This document shows, piece after piece, positions 24,301-36,000 of a DNA stretch of 64,000 nt. A program made the position numbers and the translations under genes. The stretch is taken from NCBI GenBank assembly GCA_036852015.1, contig JAANDG010000006.1, positions 496,001 through 560,000 of the forward strand, in the 5' to 3' direction. Below the pieces are notes generated by a model. It did not search any database, had not been told where the DNA came from, and saw nothing but the letters and a program-made list of their open reading frames with translations. Position 1 is the stretch's first letter; every line of letters starts with the position of its first letter. This stretch comes from Pelodera strongyloides (taxonomy: Eukaryota > Nematoda > Chromadorea > Rhabditida > Rhabditidae).

Positions 24301-26069
24301 CTACGTTCCAGTTGTCGGAGAATCTGGAGCAGGCAGTGGCTTCCACACATCGTCAACAGTTGGCTGAAAACTGAAGAACTAAATAAATATCTCTATTATA
24401 AGATAAAAATACGGAATTCTAGCGAGATACAGTGTATGCAATCTTAGTTGAACTAACTACATTATTATTGTGAGGGCAATTAGTATGAAAGGCATCTGAC
24501 CCCAAATATAGCAAAGTTGGTTCCGGGAGCAGCGTTCGGTAACGAGTTGGTTGTGGGAGTCGTTTGTCCTTGAAATTCGACCGGAGTTGCACCGCATTGC
24601 ACACGCAGAGCTTCCAATTGCTTCATCACCTACAAGTGCGTTGTTTTTTAATCCACGAGCAATACATATGGAAAGTCTTGCGCCGCTGAAAACGGAACAT
24701 GATTGAACATCTCCATTCGCCTCTTCGCAAACCGACTGTTCAGCCGATGTTGCGATGCCATAACGACGACAGACGAAATAGCAATGTTCACCTGATCTCT
24801 TTCAAATATAGCTCTATTTCGTTCAGTCTCAGCCTTCTCCGCTCTTCTCTTGAAGTGTTCTGCATCAGCCCTCCAGGCTTCGCACGCTTGACGGGCCTGT
24901 TTTAGCCCTTCCTCCCATACCAACGCCATCTGCAATAAATTACAGGCTGAAGATAATGCACGACAGTCATACGCTTGAAGCAGTCACGTCCCAAATGACT
25001 GCATAAATATTAAAGGGAGAGGCCCACGAGAAAAAAAGTGTTTCTCAATTTACTTTTTACAATTTATGGAATTTCAGAAATATTATGTGAAAACCGCAAT
25101 TCTTTGCACCTAGAACTCACAGAGTTATTCCCCGGCAAACAGTTTCACGGTTTATATCCGTCCATTAGCATTATTTCTCTATATAATAATTGTTAAACGA
25201 GTGAACAACATTCCTACGATTGTAAAAAAGCGTTTCCAATAATGTGATGCCCTAAAAGCACGCAATTTTCTGACTACGGTACCTGGCCGAACTGTTTGCC
25301 GGGGAATAACTCTGCGAGTTCTAGGTGCAAAGAAATGTCGTTTTTACAGTAATATTTCTAAAATTCCGGACATTCTGTGCAAGAAAATTAGGAAAACTTT
25401 TTTCTCGTGAGCCTCTCCCTTCAGAGTACAATTTTACACACCTTCTCTCCATCACCTTTGCTGCCGTCAACCGAATCTGAAAAAATCTATTTTACAGTGT
25501 TTAGGAACAATCCTGACAATGTACATAATCGTAAGAATGGTTACATAAAGGACTGCAGATTAGGTCTAAAAAAAATTACCGTGTTTGGCTGCAGGGAACG
25601 CGCTGAACACACTACTGCTGCTAGCCACTGGAGATGAGAGCACTTTGTTTGACTGGAAGATCGTTTCTCCGAATGAGGCCAGGGGAGATGCATGGAACGA
25701 CTCAGAAGCGCCTGGTATCCTCATCGGTGAAGTTGCTGAAACAGCAAGACAGAGCGGTAAGCCATGTATTTGGTAAGAATGGGAAACTGAAAGAAATTAT
25801 AACGAGGACTCACGTGTGTTATTGAACAAATCGCCGTATGGTTTTGCAGCATGCTCGTCAATGGGCGCAAGGTCCAAAGACAGTTCCTCCATTGCACCTT
25901 GTGGGAATGCGGACTCGGACCGACAAAGAGTGTTCTGACTGTTCAGGTTGTTGTCTGGAATCCAAGAAGAGGCGCCTCCGAGTATGGCAGCTAAACATCA
26001 TACATGTTCATTCTAAAGCTGGATGACTCGTCTAGGAGACAGATATATATATATATATAAATATATATA

Positions 26070-26134
<65 letters not shown>

Positions 26135-29100
26135 TTTATAGAGAGAGAGAGAGTAGCAATGAATGAAAAGATCGGATTGTACCTCTCCGAGCCATATCCA
26201 AATGTCCGATGTTAAGTGAATACGTCCTATTTCGTTGCTCCTGGTTGCTACCACCTGGCTGAAATTACTAATGCTATTAAATAGACAACTGATGCTACCA
26301 GTCATAAACCCTAAGAGACAAATTACGAGTCAAATAATTAAACGTCTCAGCGATAAATAAGCTTGTTCGCATGTCTGAAATGCAATGTCCGCCCTGATAT
26401 AGTGAGTGAAAAACGGTGAAATAAACAATACTTAACACTTTCCTAGAAATGTGTCTATGTATATTATTTGTGTGGTTTACCGATAAGGGTCCTCTCTCAA
26501 AGCCTGGTGCCTTGGGATAACTGCTTGACATCAAATCGTCGCGGCTCGCAGAATAAGCTTTCGGAATTGCTTGCGGACGGGACTAAACAAATGGATATAA
26601 TATATTATCCTATGATCTTATTACCAAAGCAATGTATACATTAGGTTATAACGCATATCGCAGACGTTGTAGTTGTTTCGCCTAAATTACTGGGGTACAT
26701 TCTTAGTATTCAAAATTGAAGAATCAGAAATAAAATACCGGGAACGATCCATTGCCGTTTAGCCCATTCGTGCTTCCATTTAATGCTGATGGGGAACCAA
26801 GACGGTATTCTAAAGAACATTCCTCAGAATAACCATGATATAGAGATGTGTTCGATATTATTGAAGGAGAGCTTCAGTACTGACCTGGAGTGCCTTGTTC
26901 CTTTGGACTTTGCTGACTACTGTATGTATAGGGCGTCCTCTGGATGTGCATCTCAGAATCGTGGTGAGCAAATGCACAAAACACAGCCCGAGGACAGTAC
27001 CCATGCTGAAAAAAGTAGTATATATACTACGAAACTACGAAAACCTAGCCACCACCGTCCCTTTTGCAATACCGAGTTCTCCACTTACAAGGAATATGAA
27101 CCTGAATGAAAGGAATCAGTACCGCATGTTTAACTACTGCATTATACATGGAAATAGAGCGTGCTGAAAATAAGCAACTAACCAGTAATACCTCCAGTCT
27201 TTCAGGACCTTCTTGGAGATCATTACATTCGCCTAGACATTGGCAAATCATACTTCTGTTCCTCTTAAGTCCTACACAGAATAAGAATAAAACGGAACAA
27301 AAAATACCCAAAAAATCTGCTTTTCACTAACTGCGTCTAATTTATTATGTAGAAGATCCTTAAACGAAGAGAAGCTGATATTTTCGTTTCATGAATTTCT
27401 CTAACTGTATGTTTTTTGTATGCGTACAAACAAACAGAATATGATCGCACCTCAAGCATGTCATTGCACTTGGTGCTCTTATAGATTTCAGGATGAAACT
27501 GTTGCTCTGTTCTTGTGTGGCAATACCCGCAGTTGTCTCCCTAAACAGTTTTTTTTAAGGGAATACAATACTTATTTTGCTCAGATTTTGTACCTGGCCC
27601 TTTAGTATATACAAACAAGATAAATGGATTTTAGTATGACATCACTGACGAAATAATTGCTCTGCGAAAAAAGCATACTTGTTCACAAAGCTCCGGATCC
27701 AACCACTCATCGACACTTTTCGCTGCAGGACACGGTGTTGACCTGCAGAATAAATGGTAGAACAAGACAGAACAACTATCTGGTGACGTTTAAATAACAA
27801 TGCATAAACTAAATCTACCTATATTTGAACGTGGCTGGCGGTCTCCTTCTATCCTTGGTGTTGTGATAGAAAGGACATGCGTAACCCTGTCTACACAACC
27901 TCGCGGGTTTTCGACACTGTTCTGTTTTATAACAAGACAGGACATGCTCCTGCCGATGCCATAGGGGATCCTCTATCACAAACGAGGTTCTATCCCGACC
28001 ATCTGCATCTCCAATGCATCCGGCATACACGCCATCTGATGTGTCATGTTGTGGTTGACGTAGGTCTGAAATAATATGATTACATATTTTTAGAATAGTA
28101 GGGCGCTACTGTATCTAGGATGGTCTAAGGGTGGAATAATGGAAAATCGAAAATTTTATCGCGAGTGCTAGCTAGGGTTCCTGATGATCAAATGTTCGGT
28201 CTTCAGGAGCAGGAGAGCTCGCTCACACTCCCGGACGTTTGTTCAAACTAGACACGGGCTAAGTCAGATCTTGGTTTATGTTCGTGTTCGCTCATAGAAA
28301 CTACTATAAACATGTACATGGTTACAGTTCTGCTACCTTGACTTGAATGGGCAAATGCGCAATGTGCTCCGTTCTTCACGCATTGCCCCCGCGAGTCTGT
28401 CGGATGCACGCATTGTGCAGTTTTATAGTATCGAAGATGATATTTTCGTTCAACATCACCACTGACTCGATGCAGGTAGATACAGCTGAAATGCCTTATT
28501 GGTGAGTAATCGTGGTTTTATGCAACAAGTAGTAGATAATTGCAACCCCCTGATCTTTTTTTGAAAATGGTGTTTTCTTTGTTAAGTCTCATCTTTTTTT
28601 TGGAAAGTTATGCTTTATCTCTCGATATAATTTCGTAAAATATGAGAGTGCTGAACCATAAATTAATCCACGAATATTGCTCACGCATCTCCATCGGGAC
28701 ATATTCCAGTATTTTCATCGTACTTCTCACAGTAAATATCAGGGGAATAATTGAATGATCCGTCCGTTCTTCTAATCGGTTTTCTCCGTCGTTGATTTGC
28801 AAAATGCCAATTGAAACAAGTGTAGGGCCGGTGTTGTTGACATTGATGTTGTTTGAATAAAGGACAAGCCTCTACCCGAAATCCGTCAAGATACCTAAAT
28901 CTAATAGGAAATGGAAACGATGCTTGTCTGCAATGAGTTGTTATCACTTGCTTCCTACGTGTTTGTTTTCAGCGTGCCATGCTTAATGATTAGTGACCCT
29001 CTATCTCGTGTGCGAGTTGATCCGGATTTTATGGCCTAGAATACATGGAAAGGGATTGGTATTTTTATAATCTAATCGTGTTTCGCTTGCATTCGCAACA

Positions 29101-32100
29101 AACACTCTAGAGTGGAAAATATTGATAAACAATAATCAATACAATTTGGTTGAACAACAACAGTGACGGGGCACACATAGTTCAAAAAAACAGAGAAGGA
29201 ATACCAGGAGAATGGTTGGGTGATAGAATATGTTTGTAAACTATTTCATGATAAGTGTGTTACATAATGATGTTCCAAGAGAGAAGAGAGGGAAATAATT
29301 CGTCATCCTTAAGCATTCAAGTATATAAGTAAGGTTGATATTTGCATTATTGATGCTCTATCCACGCTTTATAAAGATTTTCAAGGGTGACACCTTAACA
29401 GTAAGTAAAATAATTCCTAGGAGAGATGGAGAGAGAGAGGGAGAGAAATAATCTCAAAGGAAACACTTGCTAAATTACAACTCCTCTTTTCCTAATATAG
29501 ACGCGATAGTACAAGATTATTCATCGCATATTTATAAGTCACCGGAACTTCAACAGGAGATTTTTAAGATTTGAACGGACTAAACATTTTCCTTTTGCAT
29601 ATTTTTGGTCAGTAAGCAAATTGATAAAGTTTTTCTGACAATACATTCAGGTGAAATAAATCCCCACTTGTTTACCACATCAGCATCAATCAGCCACACA
29701 GGAAAAAACAACATTCAACGGCTCTTGGAATCGAAATCAGAAAACCCGCCACCCACCTATCTTCGCCCATCGAGAATACAGTACTTTGGAGGTCGACAAT
29801 ATTTAGAGCGTACGTCGTATGAAAACGTTCGTATTGTGTTCCTATATCAATGAGGGTGCCGTCATGTGCACAACTAAAGTAAACAAGGGACAGGGTGATT
29901 TTATCGGTGTTCTCGGTGTTACTAAATAACACGTTGTTTACATGGAAGACAAGCACTCTTGAAATCGGAAAGACGATGTATTTTAAGAACAATATTTATC
30001 AAAGAACAATATGCAAAAAAAACATATTTATCACGTTTGTGAGGCTCATTTAGTGAAGGTGGAAGATATTCGTATGTAAGACTAATTTGCGTAGATTGTA
30101 TTGAATCTTTCTCCCGTGTTGGTGTTTATTGTTGTCCATATTCCATCCCTCTTCCATTTTTATTGGAAAAGAGGGAGAGGGGACGAAAACAACAAATGAG
30201 AGAAAACAGAGAATGAAGACGTTGCGAATGAGCAAAGAGAGCGGAGCACATAGAGAGAAACAACTTCGATTACAACAACAACGTTCAGCGCACCCTTCAA
30301 GATGTAAGAAGAAAACCCAAACAGGAACGTGGTTGCTTGGAATTCGCAACAAAGATACAGCGTTTAGTGTGATCAAAACGTGAAAATGTGTGTGATTTCT
30401 GCAATAAAACAAAAACATATGTAAGAGGCAAAAACATAGGCTTAAAGACTCTCGTTCAGCTTGCCTGGTTTATACTTTAACTTCTATTCTGGTCAAGAAG
30501 ACTTCTTAAAGGGCAGTGTGACGTTGATGATTTGTAATAGAATAGGTGTTGAATGTTGAATATTCGATAATCATATTGATGTTGATCGCTTTCACGTCAC
30601 TATTTTTTTCACTTATTTATTGATTGGTTCTTTTTTTGCATGTTTACAGGTCGGATTCTTTTTGCAGGGTCTTTCTTTTTGCATGGTGGGCTTTTTTTTG
30701 TTCGTAGGGCTATCAAAAAGAATCTTGTGACTAGGCACCACGTGCGATGCCTCTGCCTCTTTTTTATACACCCATGCAGCCCTTTCAACCAAAAAATACG
30801 CGTATTCACAACATCAACTGATCGATCGTATTTGAAATCAACTGGAGTGAGGGGGGTAGTCTATCGCAAAAAGGGCAAACACAGAGAAAACGGATGGGCG
30901 ATTTATTGACGAAGTGAAGATAGAAAACAAGGAGAGGAGGGATGTAGAGATATCTAGAGCACGCCGGCGAACTACGAACAATTCCGTTTTGTGGGATCTT
31001 TTTAAACATTGAGGTGACCCATATTGCGTGAATTACTACTCATCTTAGCGTGAATTCAAATCGATCGATGAAACAATGTACAGAAGTGAAACTAAGCTTT
31101 TGTTTGTTTTATTTAAATATATTCTTAGTGCATTAAGAATGGTCCAAAAGAAAAGAAAAATTAAATTCGAAATAAAAATTCATCAATAAAACAGTTATTT
31201 TGGTAAGCAACACAACTACAAAACAATTATCGGCCTAACATTTAATATTCAGAATATATTATGCTGAGGCATCGTGTAATTAGGCAAATTTGAAAAAAGA
31301 CATTAATAAAGTACATAATCAGATCATCGGTATTAATGACATTTGCGAGCCAAAAATATCGCCAGTTGTATAAGAGTATAAGTTACTAAACAGCACATGA
31401 TTAAGTGGACCGACGGTCGGAATTAAGGCAAATGATTATATGAATTTTGGTCTCATCTCACAGTAATTGTTGATTTTGAAGAAAATAATGTATGGATTTG
31501 TGATCGAAATTCTGACGAGAACATGTATGCATTGATGTCAGTTAAACAGCACTGAACTGGACGTAAAAGACGTGAACGTTGTTAGTGGTAATTGGCAGAG
31601 GATAGCAATTTGTAATACCACCTGATGTGATCCATAATTGCATTGATAATGTATTAAAAAAATTAAAAAAAAAAATTAAAAAAGAAAATAATTGTTGGTT
31701 GTTGACAACATACCTGTATATTGGGGAGATTTTCAACAGTTTATATGAAACGCCAGTAAAACACTACAAATATGCATAGCAAGGCGCAGTCTGTACTGGA
31801 GGAAGCACCTTATTACTTAATTACTTCCTTCTTAAAGAAACAAACGATCATGGCGATTAAATATGTAGAAAATAAAATAATTGCCATTCGCATAAACCAA
31901 GTTACTCTTAACGATACAAAAAAAAATTTTTAGATAAAAGTCGCCAGTCAAACTTTTTACAGAATTTAGTGATAGTCCGTTAATTCGTTGGCTTTCAGGC
32001 AGGCTATGTCAACAAGAGAAAAAAACCCAGAATGAATCGCATAAAGAAGTCAATTGTTCGCAGTCATAATGTGTCTCGTCGTTGTTTTCGCAAAACTTCG

Positions 32101-32217
32101 AAACGATCGGTTGGCGGGCGCTTCATCTTCTGCCCGCATGTGAAAATAGAGTTGATGGACTTACGTAGTGTGGTGAGGTTTCTCGGCTGGAGCCGAAGGA
32201 CTGGTGCGCACATCCAT
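24301..32217 (-). CDS. unk: Unkempt-family RNA-binding protein with six CCCH zinc fingers
   Basis: Sixteen coding exons on the minus strand: 32217-32165, 28894-28685, 28485-28337, 28065-27819, 27742-27679, 27540-27451, 27005-26885, 26785-26739, 26582-26481, 26258-26183, 25990-25814, 25735-25580, 25476-25442, 24929-24792, 24629-24501, 24363-24301 (stop). They give 618 residues with all phases consistent. A stop directly precedes the ATG. Residues 11-35 resemble the AEKPQHYTYL start of animal Unkempt. Six CCCH fingers follow (about 26-290); clear cores are QHRPYTCFNWHF, CPDGDACIYLH, GAHCAFAH, RLCRQGYACPFYH, GDNCGYCHTRTEQQFHPEIYK and CPRAVFCAFAH. A Ser/Pro-rich linker and a charged coiled coil (about 510-555) come next. 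Unkempt binds UAG/U-rich mRNA motifs and represses translation, notably in neurons. No C-terminal RING was found. The last exon's frame is debatable (see findings). Confidence 0.92.
25013..25421. mobile_element. MITE family B in an unk intron (409 bp, about 134-bp arms)
   Basis: The left end AAGGGAGAGGCCCACGAG matches the inverted right end AAGGGAGAGGCTCACGAG. The arms (about 25013-25146 and 25288-25421) stay similar throughout. Their inner 46 bp, around CCTAGAACTCRCAGAGTTA, differ at about one base, so the element is probably young. It has no coding capacity and sits between exons 25442-25476 and 24792-24929. The left flank is TA; the right flank is not. Confidence 0.8.
26042..26154. repeat. 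(TA)n then (GA)n compound microsatellite in an unk intron
   Basis: About 80 bp of TA dinucleotides with a few interruptions (26042-26121) run into GAGAGA blocks (26122-26154). They fill more than half of the 192-bp intron 25991-26182. Confidence 0.95.
28895..32164 (-). other. unk intron 1 (3.3 kb)
   Basis: A long first intron between the start exon and the first zinc-finger exon, GTAAGT donor, TTTAG acceptor. It is AT-rich with homopolymer runs (for example near 31650-31690). No additional unk exon or RNA gene was recognised; first introns of this kind often hold regulatory sequence, but none can be named here. Confidence 0.55.
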
Positions 32218-33060
32218 TCAGCACTGACACCAACGAGCTCCGGCTATTTTGTCGTCCACTGGCTATCGCCTCTCTTTCTCTCTTTCTCTGTCGTTTCTTT
32301 CCCTCTAGGAGCCAAACAATCAGCTGACAATAGAAAGCTGGCGAATAGCCAATTCGTACGAGGGCGGCCGCGTTGCGGTCTTTTCCTTTTCTATCACGTG
32401 CTCACAGCGCGTGAGTGAGTTAACGTAAGTCAAATGAATGATGGGAGTGGCAGATGAGGAGCAAATATTCCTCGGAATTCAACGAACAGGATTATTCTGG
32501 CAGGTAAACTAAAGTACGGTATAACGAAGCCAAACGAAAATTATCTAAAAGATGTGTTAATTTTGCGATACGCAAGTTTCAGTCTATAATAATCTGTTCG
32601 GATAAGTCCATATGCGTGTGCGAAACCTGCAAAAGGGCTGTACGAGCAACATGTGCAAAAATAAGTGTGACACCCAAAAGGGCTTCACCGCTGAGGTATC
32701 AGGAACACGACGACGCAAAAAAAAAAACCGGTGCGCCAGAAAGGAGAATGTGTCATCCAGTCAACAACCCACACTTGAGGGGTTATAGTAGGTGTTTGGA
32801 ATCGCCTGAAAACGCGCACAAGGAGTACACACAAAGTACAATGACGAAACTCAGGTTGTGCGCGGCGAAAATCTGCCGCGAAAATTTCGCGCTTCGAAAT
32901 GTTCGCGCGACCACTGGGTGAAAATGCGAGAATATATGCAGAACTAGATAAAAAGTCGCGCGGCGACTTCGCCTTATGTTTCCCAGCTTACCGGCGCGAG
33001 AACCAGGCGATAGTCTGGCGGAGTTTATGCGACGTGCGCGGCAAAGTTTTTTTTCCGCTC
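32218..33060. promoter_or_regulatory. Probable unk promoter and 5' leader region
   Basis: Upstream of the unk ATG the sequence becomes less AT-rich, with CpG-containing stretches (GGGCGGCCGCGTTGCG near 32361, and 32860-33050). A possible short plus-strand start exon (32438-32503) lies here, so the region might work in both directions. Exact elements are not identifiable. Confidence 0.35.
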
Positions 33061-36000
33061 ACCATCAGTGTTTCAATTTTCGATTTTCATGCTTTATTTG
33101 TGAACATACGAATTCGACGACAATTGGTGATTGGTACCTTAAACAACAAGATAGTTTAGAAACAGAATAATTAATTCGTGGTAGATATCTGTCGTAGTGA
33201 ACAATTATATCATGAGTGCAGGTTCTTTTTTTCATGAACACTCCTTTGCAATAAAACAGCAGACATAAAGATTCATCCATCTAGACATTCGACCTCACTA
33301 GCAGAAATTACATGCCCGTCATTCCATACTACACATTATCTACTACTGTTATTACTGTTAAGACGGAAACTGTTAAGACAACACCATTAATTCTCACTTT
33401 ATCCAGCCTACACTTGGTGGGCAGTGCCACCGATGCGATTTCGAATATACGTAGTCACCAAGTCGTTTGAACATCGTAAGAAGGATATATGCTGCGTAGC
33501 TATCGTCTCCAAAATATTATTCCTCACCAGTTTATTTTCATGTACGGTGTGTTCTTCACATGGGAAAAAAATACTAATCTTTGTTGAATGATGCCGGTAT
33601 GTTTTCCCATTTTTGCAGATTCTCATTCCAATTGTTTCTTCAGTAGAGCTCGGTTTGGGCTAAAACGCGCAATTTCGGTGTTTTGCACTGTGAACTGTGG
33701 ATTGCTGCCAGCTGATGTTCGCTTTAAATGACATGACGACTACGAAGGTTTGTTGTCAATTCAATCAATTATCGCCAGAATAGTTCAATGTTTTCAAATA
33801 GCACACGAAAACCGATTGCAAGCGTTGCTCTCCTAGTCTCGAATGAAGCTTCTGGGCCCTTCGAGTGGAAATGCAAGGAGGCAAGGGGGTGTTGAATGGT
33901 AAAAATATGCACCATCGATTCCCCTACCGTCGATACCATTTTAACAAAATAGCGGGAATTTAAGAGCTTCAGAAGTATGAAGGAGCATTTGTTCTGAAGT
34001 ATGAAAGTTTTCTGCAACACCAACCTTTAGGAATCCATGTTTTTTTCACATGCGGTAGCTATATCGTTGGGTGTTTTCCAGTTCAAAACATAAATCATAG
34101 TCATGCAACCGTGATGCTGATACTCCTGCTGTACCTTCCCCCCCCCCCCCCCCCGAAGTAGAAGTAAGTTTTGGGGGAAATCAATTGCACTGCTTACCCG
34201 GCGTGAGGATTGATATTGTTCTGGCGCTTTTTGCATGCAACAGATGTGTGTGTGTGTGTGCTCGTGTGATATGTAAAACTCTGCCGAACATTGCATGATC
34301 AAGATGATGCAAAAAGTATTACAGCGAAACTTTCAACGGCCACTAGTTACTCAAGGCTGTCGTAGTTTTGAAGTTACTCCGCAGAAGCTAATTATCGGTA
34401 TCTGTCGTTAATGAATTGTATTGTCTTGGACATTTTAAACATTTTTGACGGTAACGGAATCCTATACAAAGGTTTAGCGTTACGTATGCGTAGTGACCCT
34501 CTCATAGGTCATTTAGATCGTCATCCGGGTACTACAGAAATGGTGCGATATGTTGACGTCATAAATACAGTTGGCCACACCCCCCCCCTTCCCTCATGAC
34601 ATCACTCACGCACCCATTAGGTACCAAGCCAAACAACACACAAAACTGGAATCAGGGACATACGTACAAAAAAGGGATAATCATACCTCAGAAAGAAGGG
34701 TATATTCTTACATAAATGAAATTAGTTCAACAAAACGATACATATAAATAGACAGAATTAGGATTTTTTAAACCATAAATGTAATTTCATTCGGAGATTA
34801 GAGCAAAAGCGCCTTTCTCTAACATGAATGAACCGAATATATGCATCAAGTGCTTTACCAAATTCTACACGTAAATGTCTAACAGTCGGTCGTCTCCCGG
34901 GTTATTGATATACAAGTGTTTGGGCGACAACTTTTTGCTTTGTATGCTCACACACATCGGGGGAATGGCTGGCTGCTTGCTACTCGAATGCTTGTACGAA
35001 AATCACAACCAAAATGCTCCTTCACTAAATTCCAGGTTGATTACAATCTTCTTTCTTATACCAATGATGGTATTTTTTTTGAAACATCGCCTATTCTGGT
35101 AATGCAAGCTTTTTGAATTGGCGAACCTCCGGTTATCTATATGTGTTATTTGCTTGCATATTTATGTTCACGGTCCAGTTTCTCTCCATTTTTAATTGAA
35201 AACATAGATGTTGCTGATTTTCGTATAACTAACTACCTGCAGTACTTCTTCTCTGCATAGATAATCAACATCAAGCATCAAAAAGGGGCAAGACCTTTTG
35301 AAAGCAAGTTATCTGCACCAGTACAGTAATTAACTTCTTAAATTACGGCTTTGCCTCCACCCTCACTTTACAAACAATAATTTGCTTTGCATTAATTGCT
35401 CTGTAATTTTCATTCAATTCGCTTTTTTATCAATGTACTCCGCACAAAAAAGTTCCTCCACCCACAACGCAAGGTCTAATTACCCAGGATAGAAACAAAT
35501 GTTGCTTAGTTACCGCTTGTACTATGCTATTCTGCAGCAATTAACTAGCAATTAAGACTGTAGGTTTCAAGAGTAAGACACATAACACAGATTCATCCGT
35601 ACTGTTTATTGGTGAATGGAAGGAAATGTTTAAGAAAGAGGGAATAATTTACGGTAATTGACTCACTAATTTCACCCTTAACCTTTTGGAAGCCCATATA
35701 AAAGGCGTCTTCCTGTTCCTCTTTCTTTCATTACTAGTAAGCTACTGTAGTAATCTAGTGTACTTTATTACCTGGTCCTATTCCCAAGCTGATGTTTTAA
35801 ATCAGTCAAGCAATTTATGTGTCTTTCTATCAATCAATAACTTATTAGGCACTACAGTTTAAGAGTAAAATGTAAGGTAAGGGGCAGTTTAGCAGCAGTA
35901 ATTTATTGTAATGATGTTAGGTGAAGATAACTACAAAATAGTCACGGTCTACTCATAATAGACGAAATATTTATTTGTTACTTTCTACCCGAGTGTGTGA

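Noticed and set aside
24250..24447. Plus-strand ORF with Arg/Ser-rich sequence
   Set aside because: It is the antisense shadow of the unk terminal exon region.
25991..26305. Minus-strand ORF with long Ile-Tyr repeats
   Set aside because: It is produced by the (TA)n microsatellite; the real unk exons here are 26258-26183 and 25990-25814 in defined phases.
30050..30418. Facing ORFs in unk intron 1
   Set aside because: Low-complexity A/T- and GA-rich sequence without splice sites in phase or known motifs.
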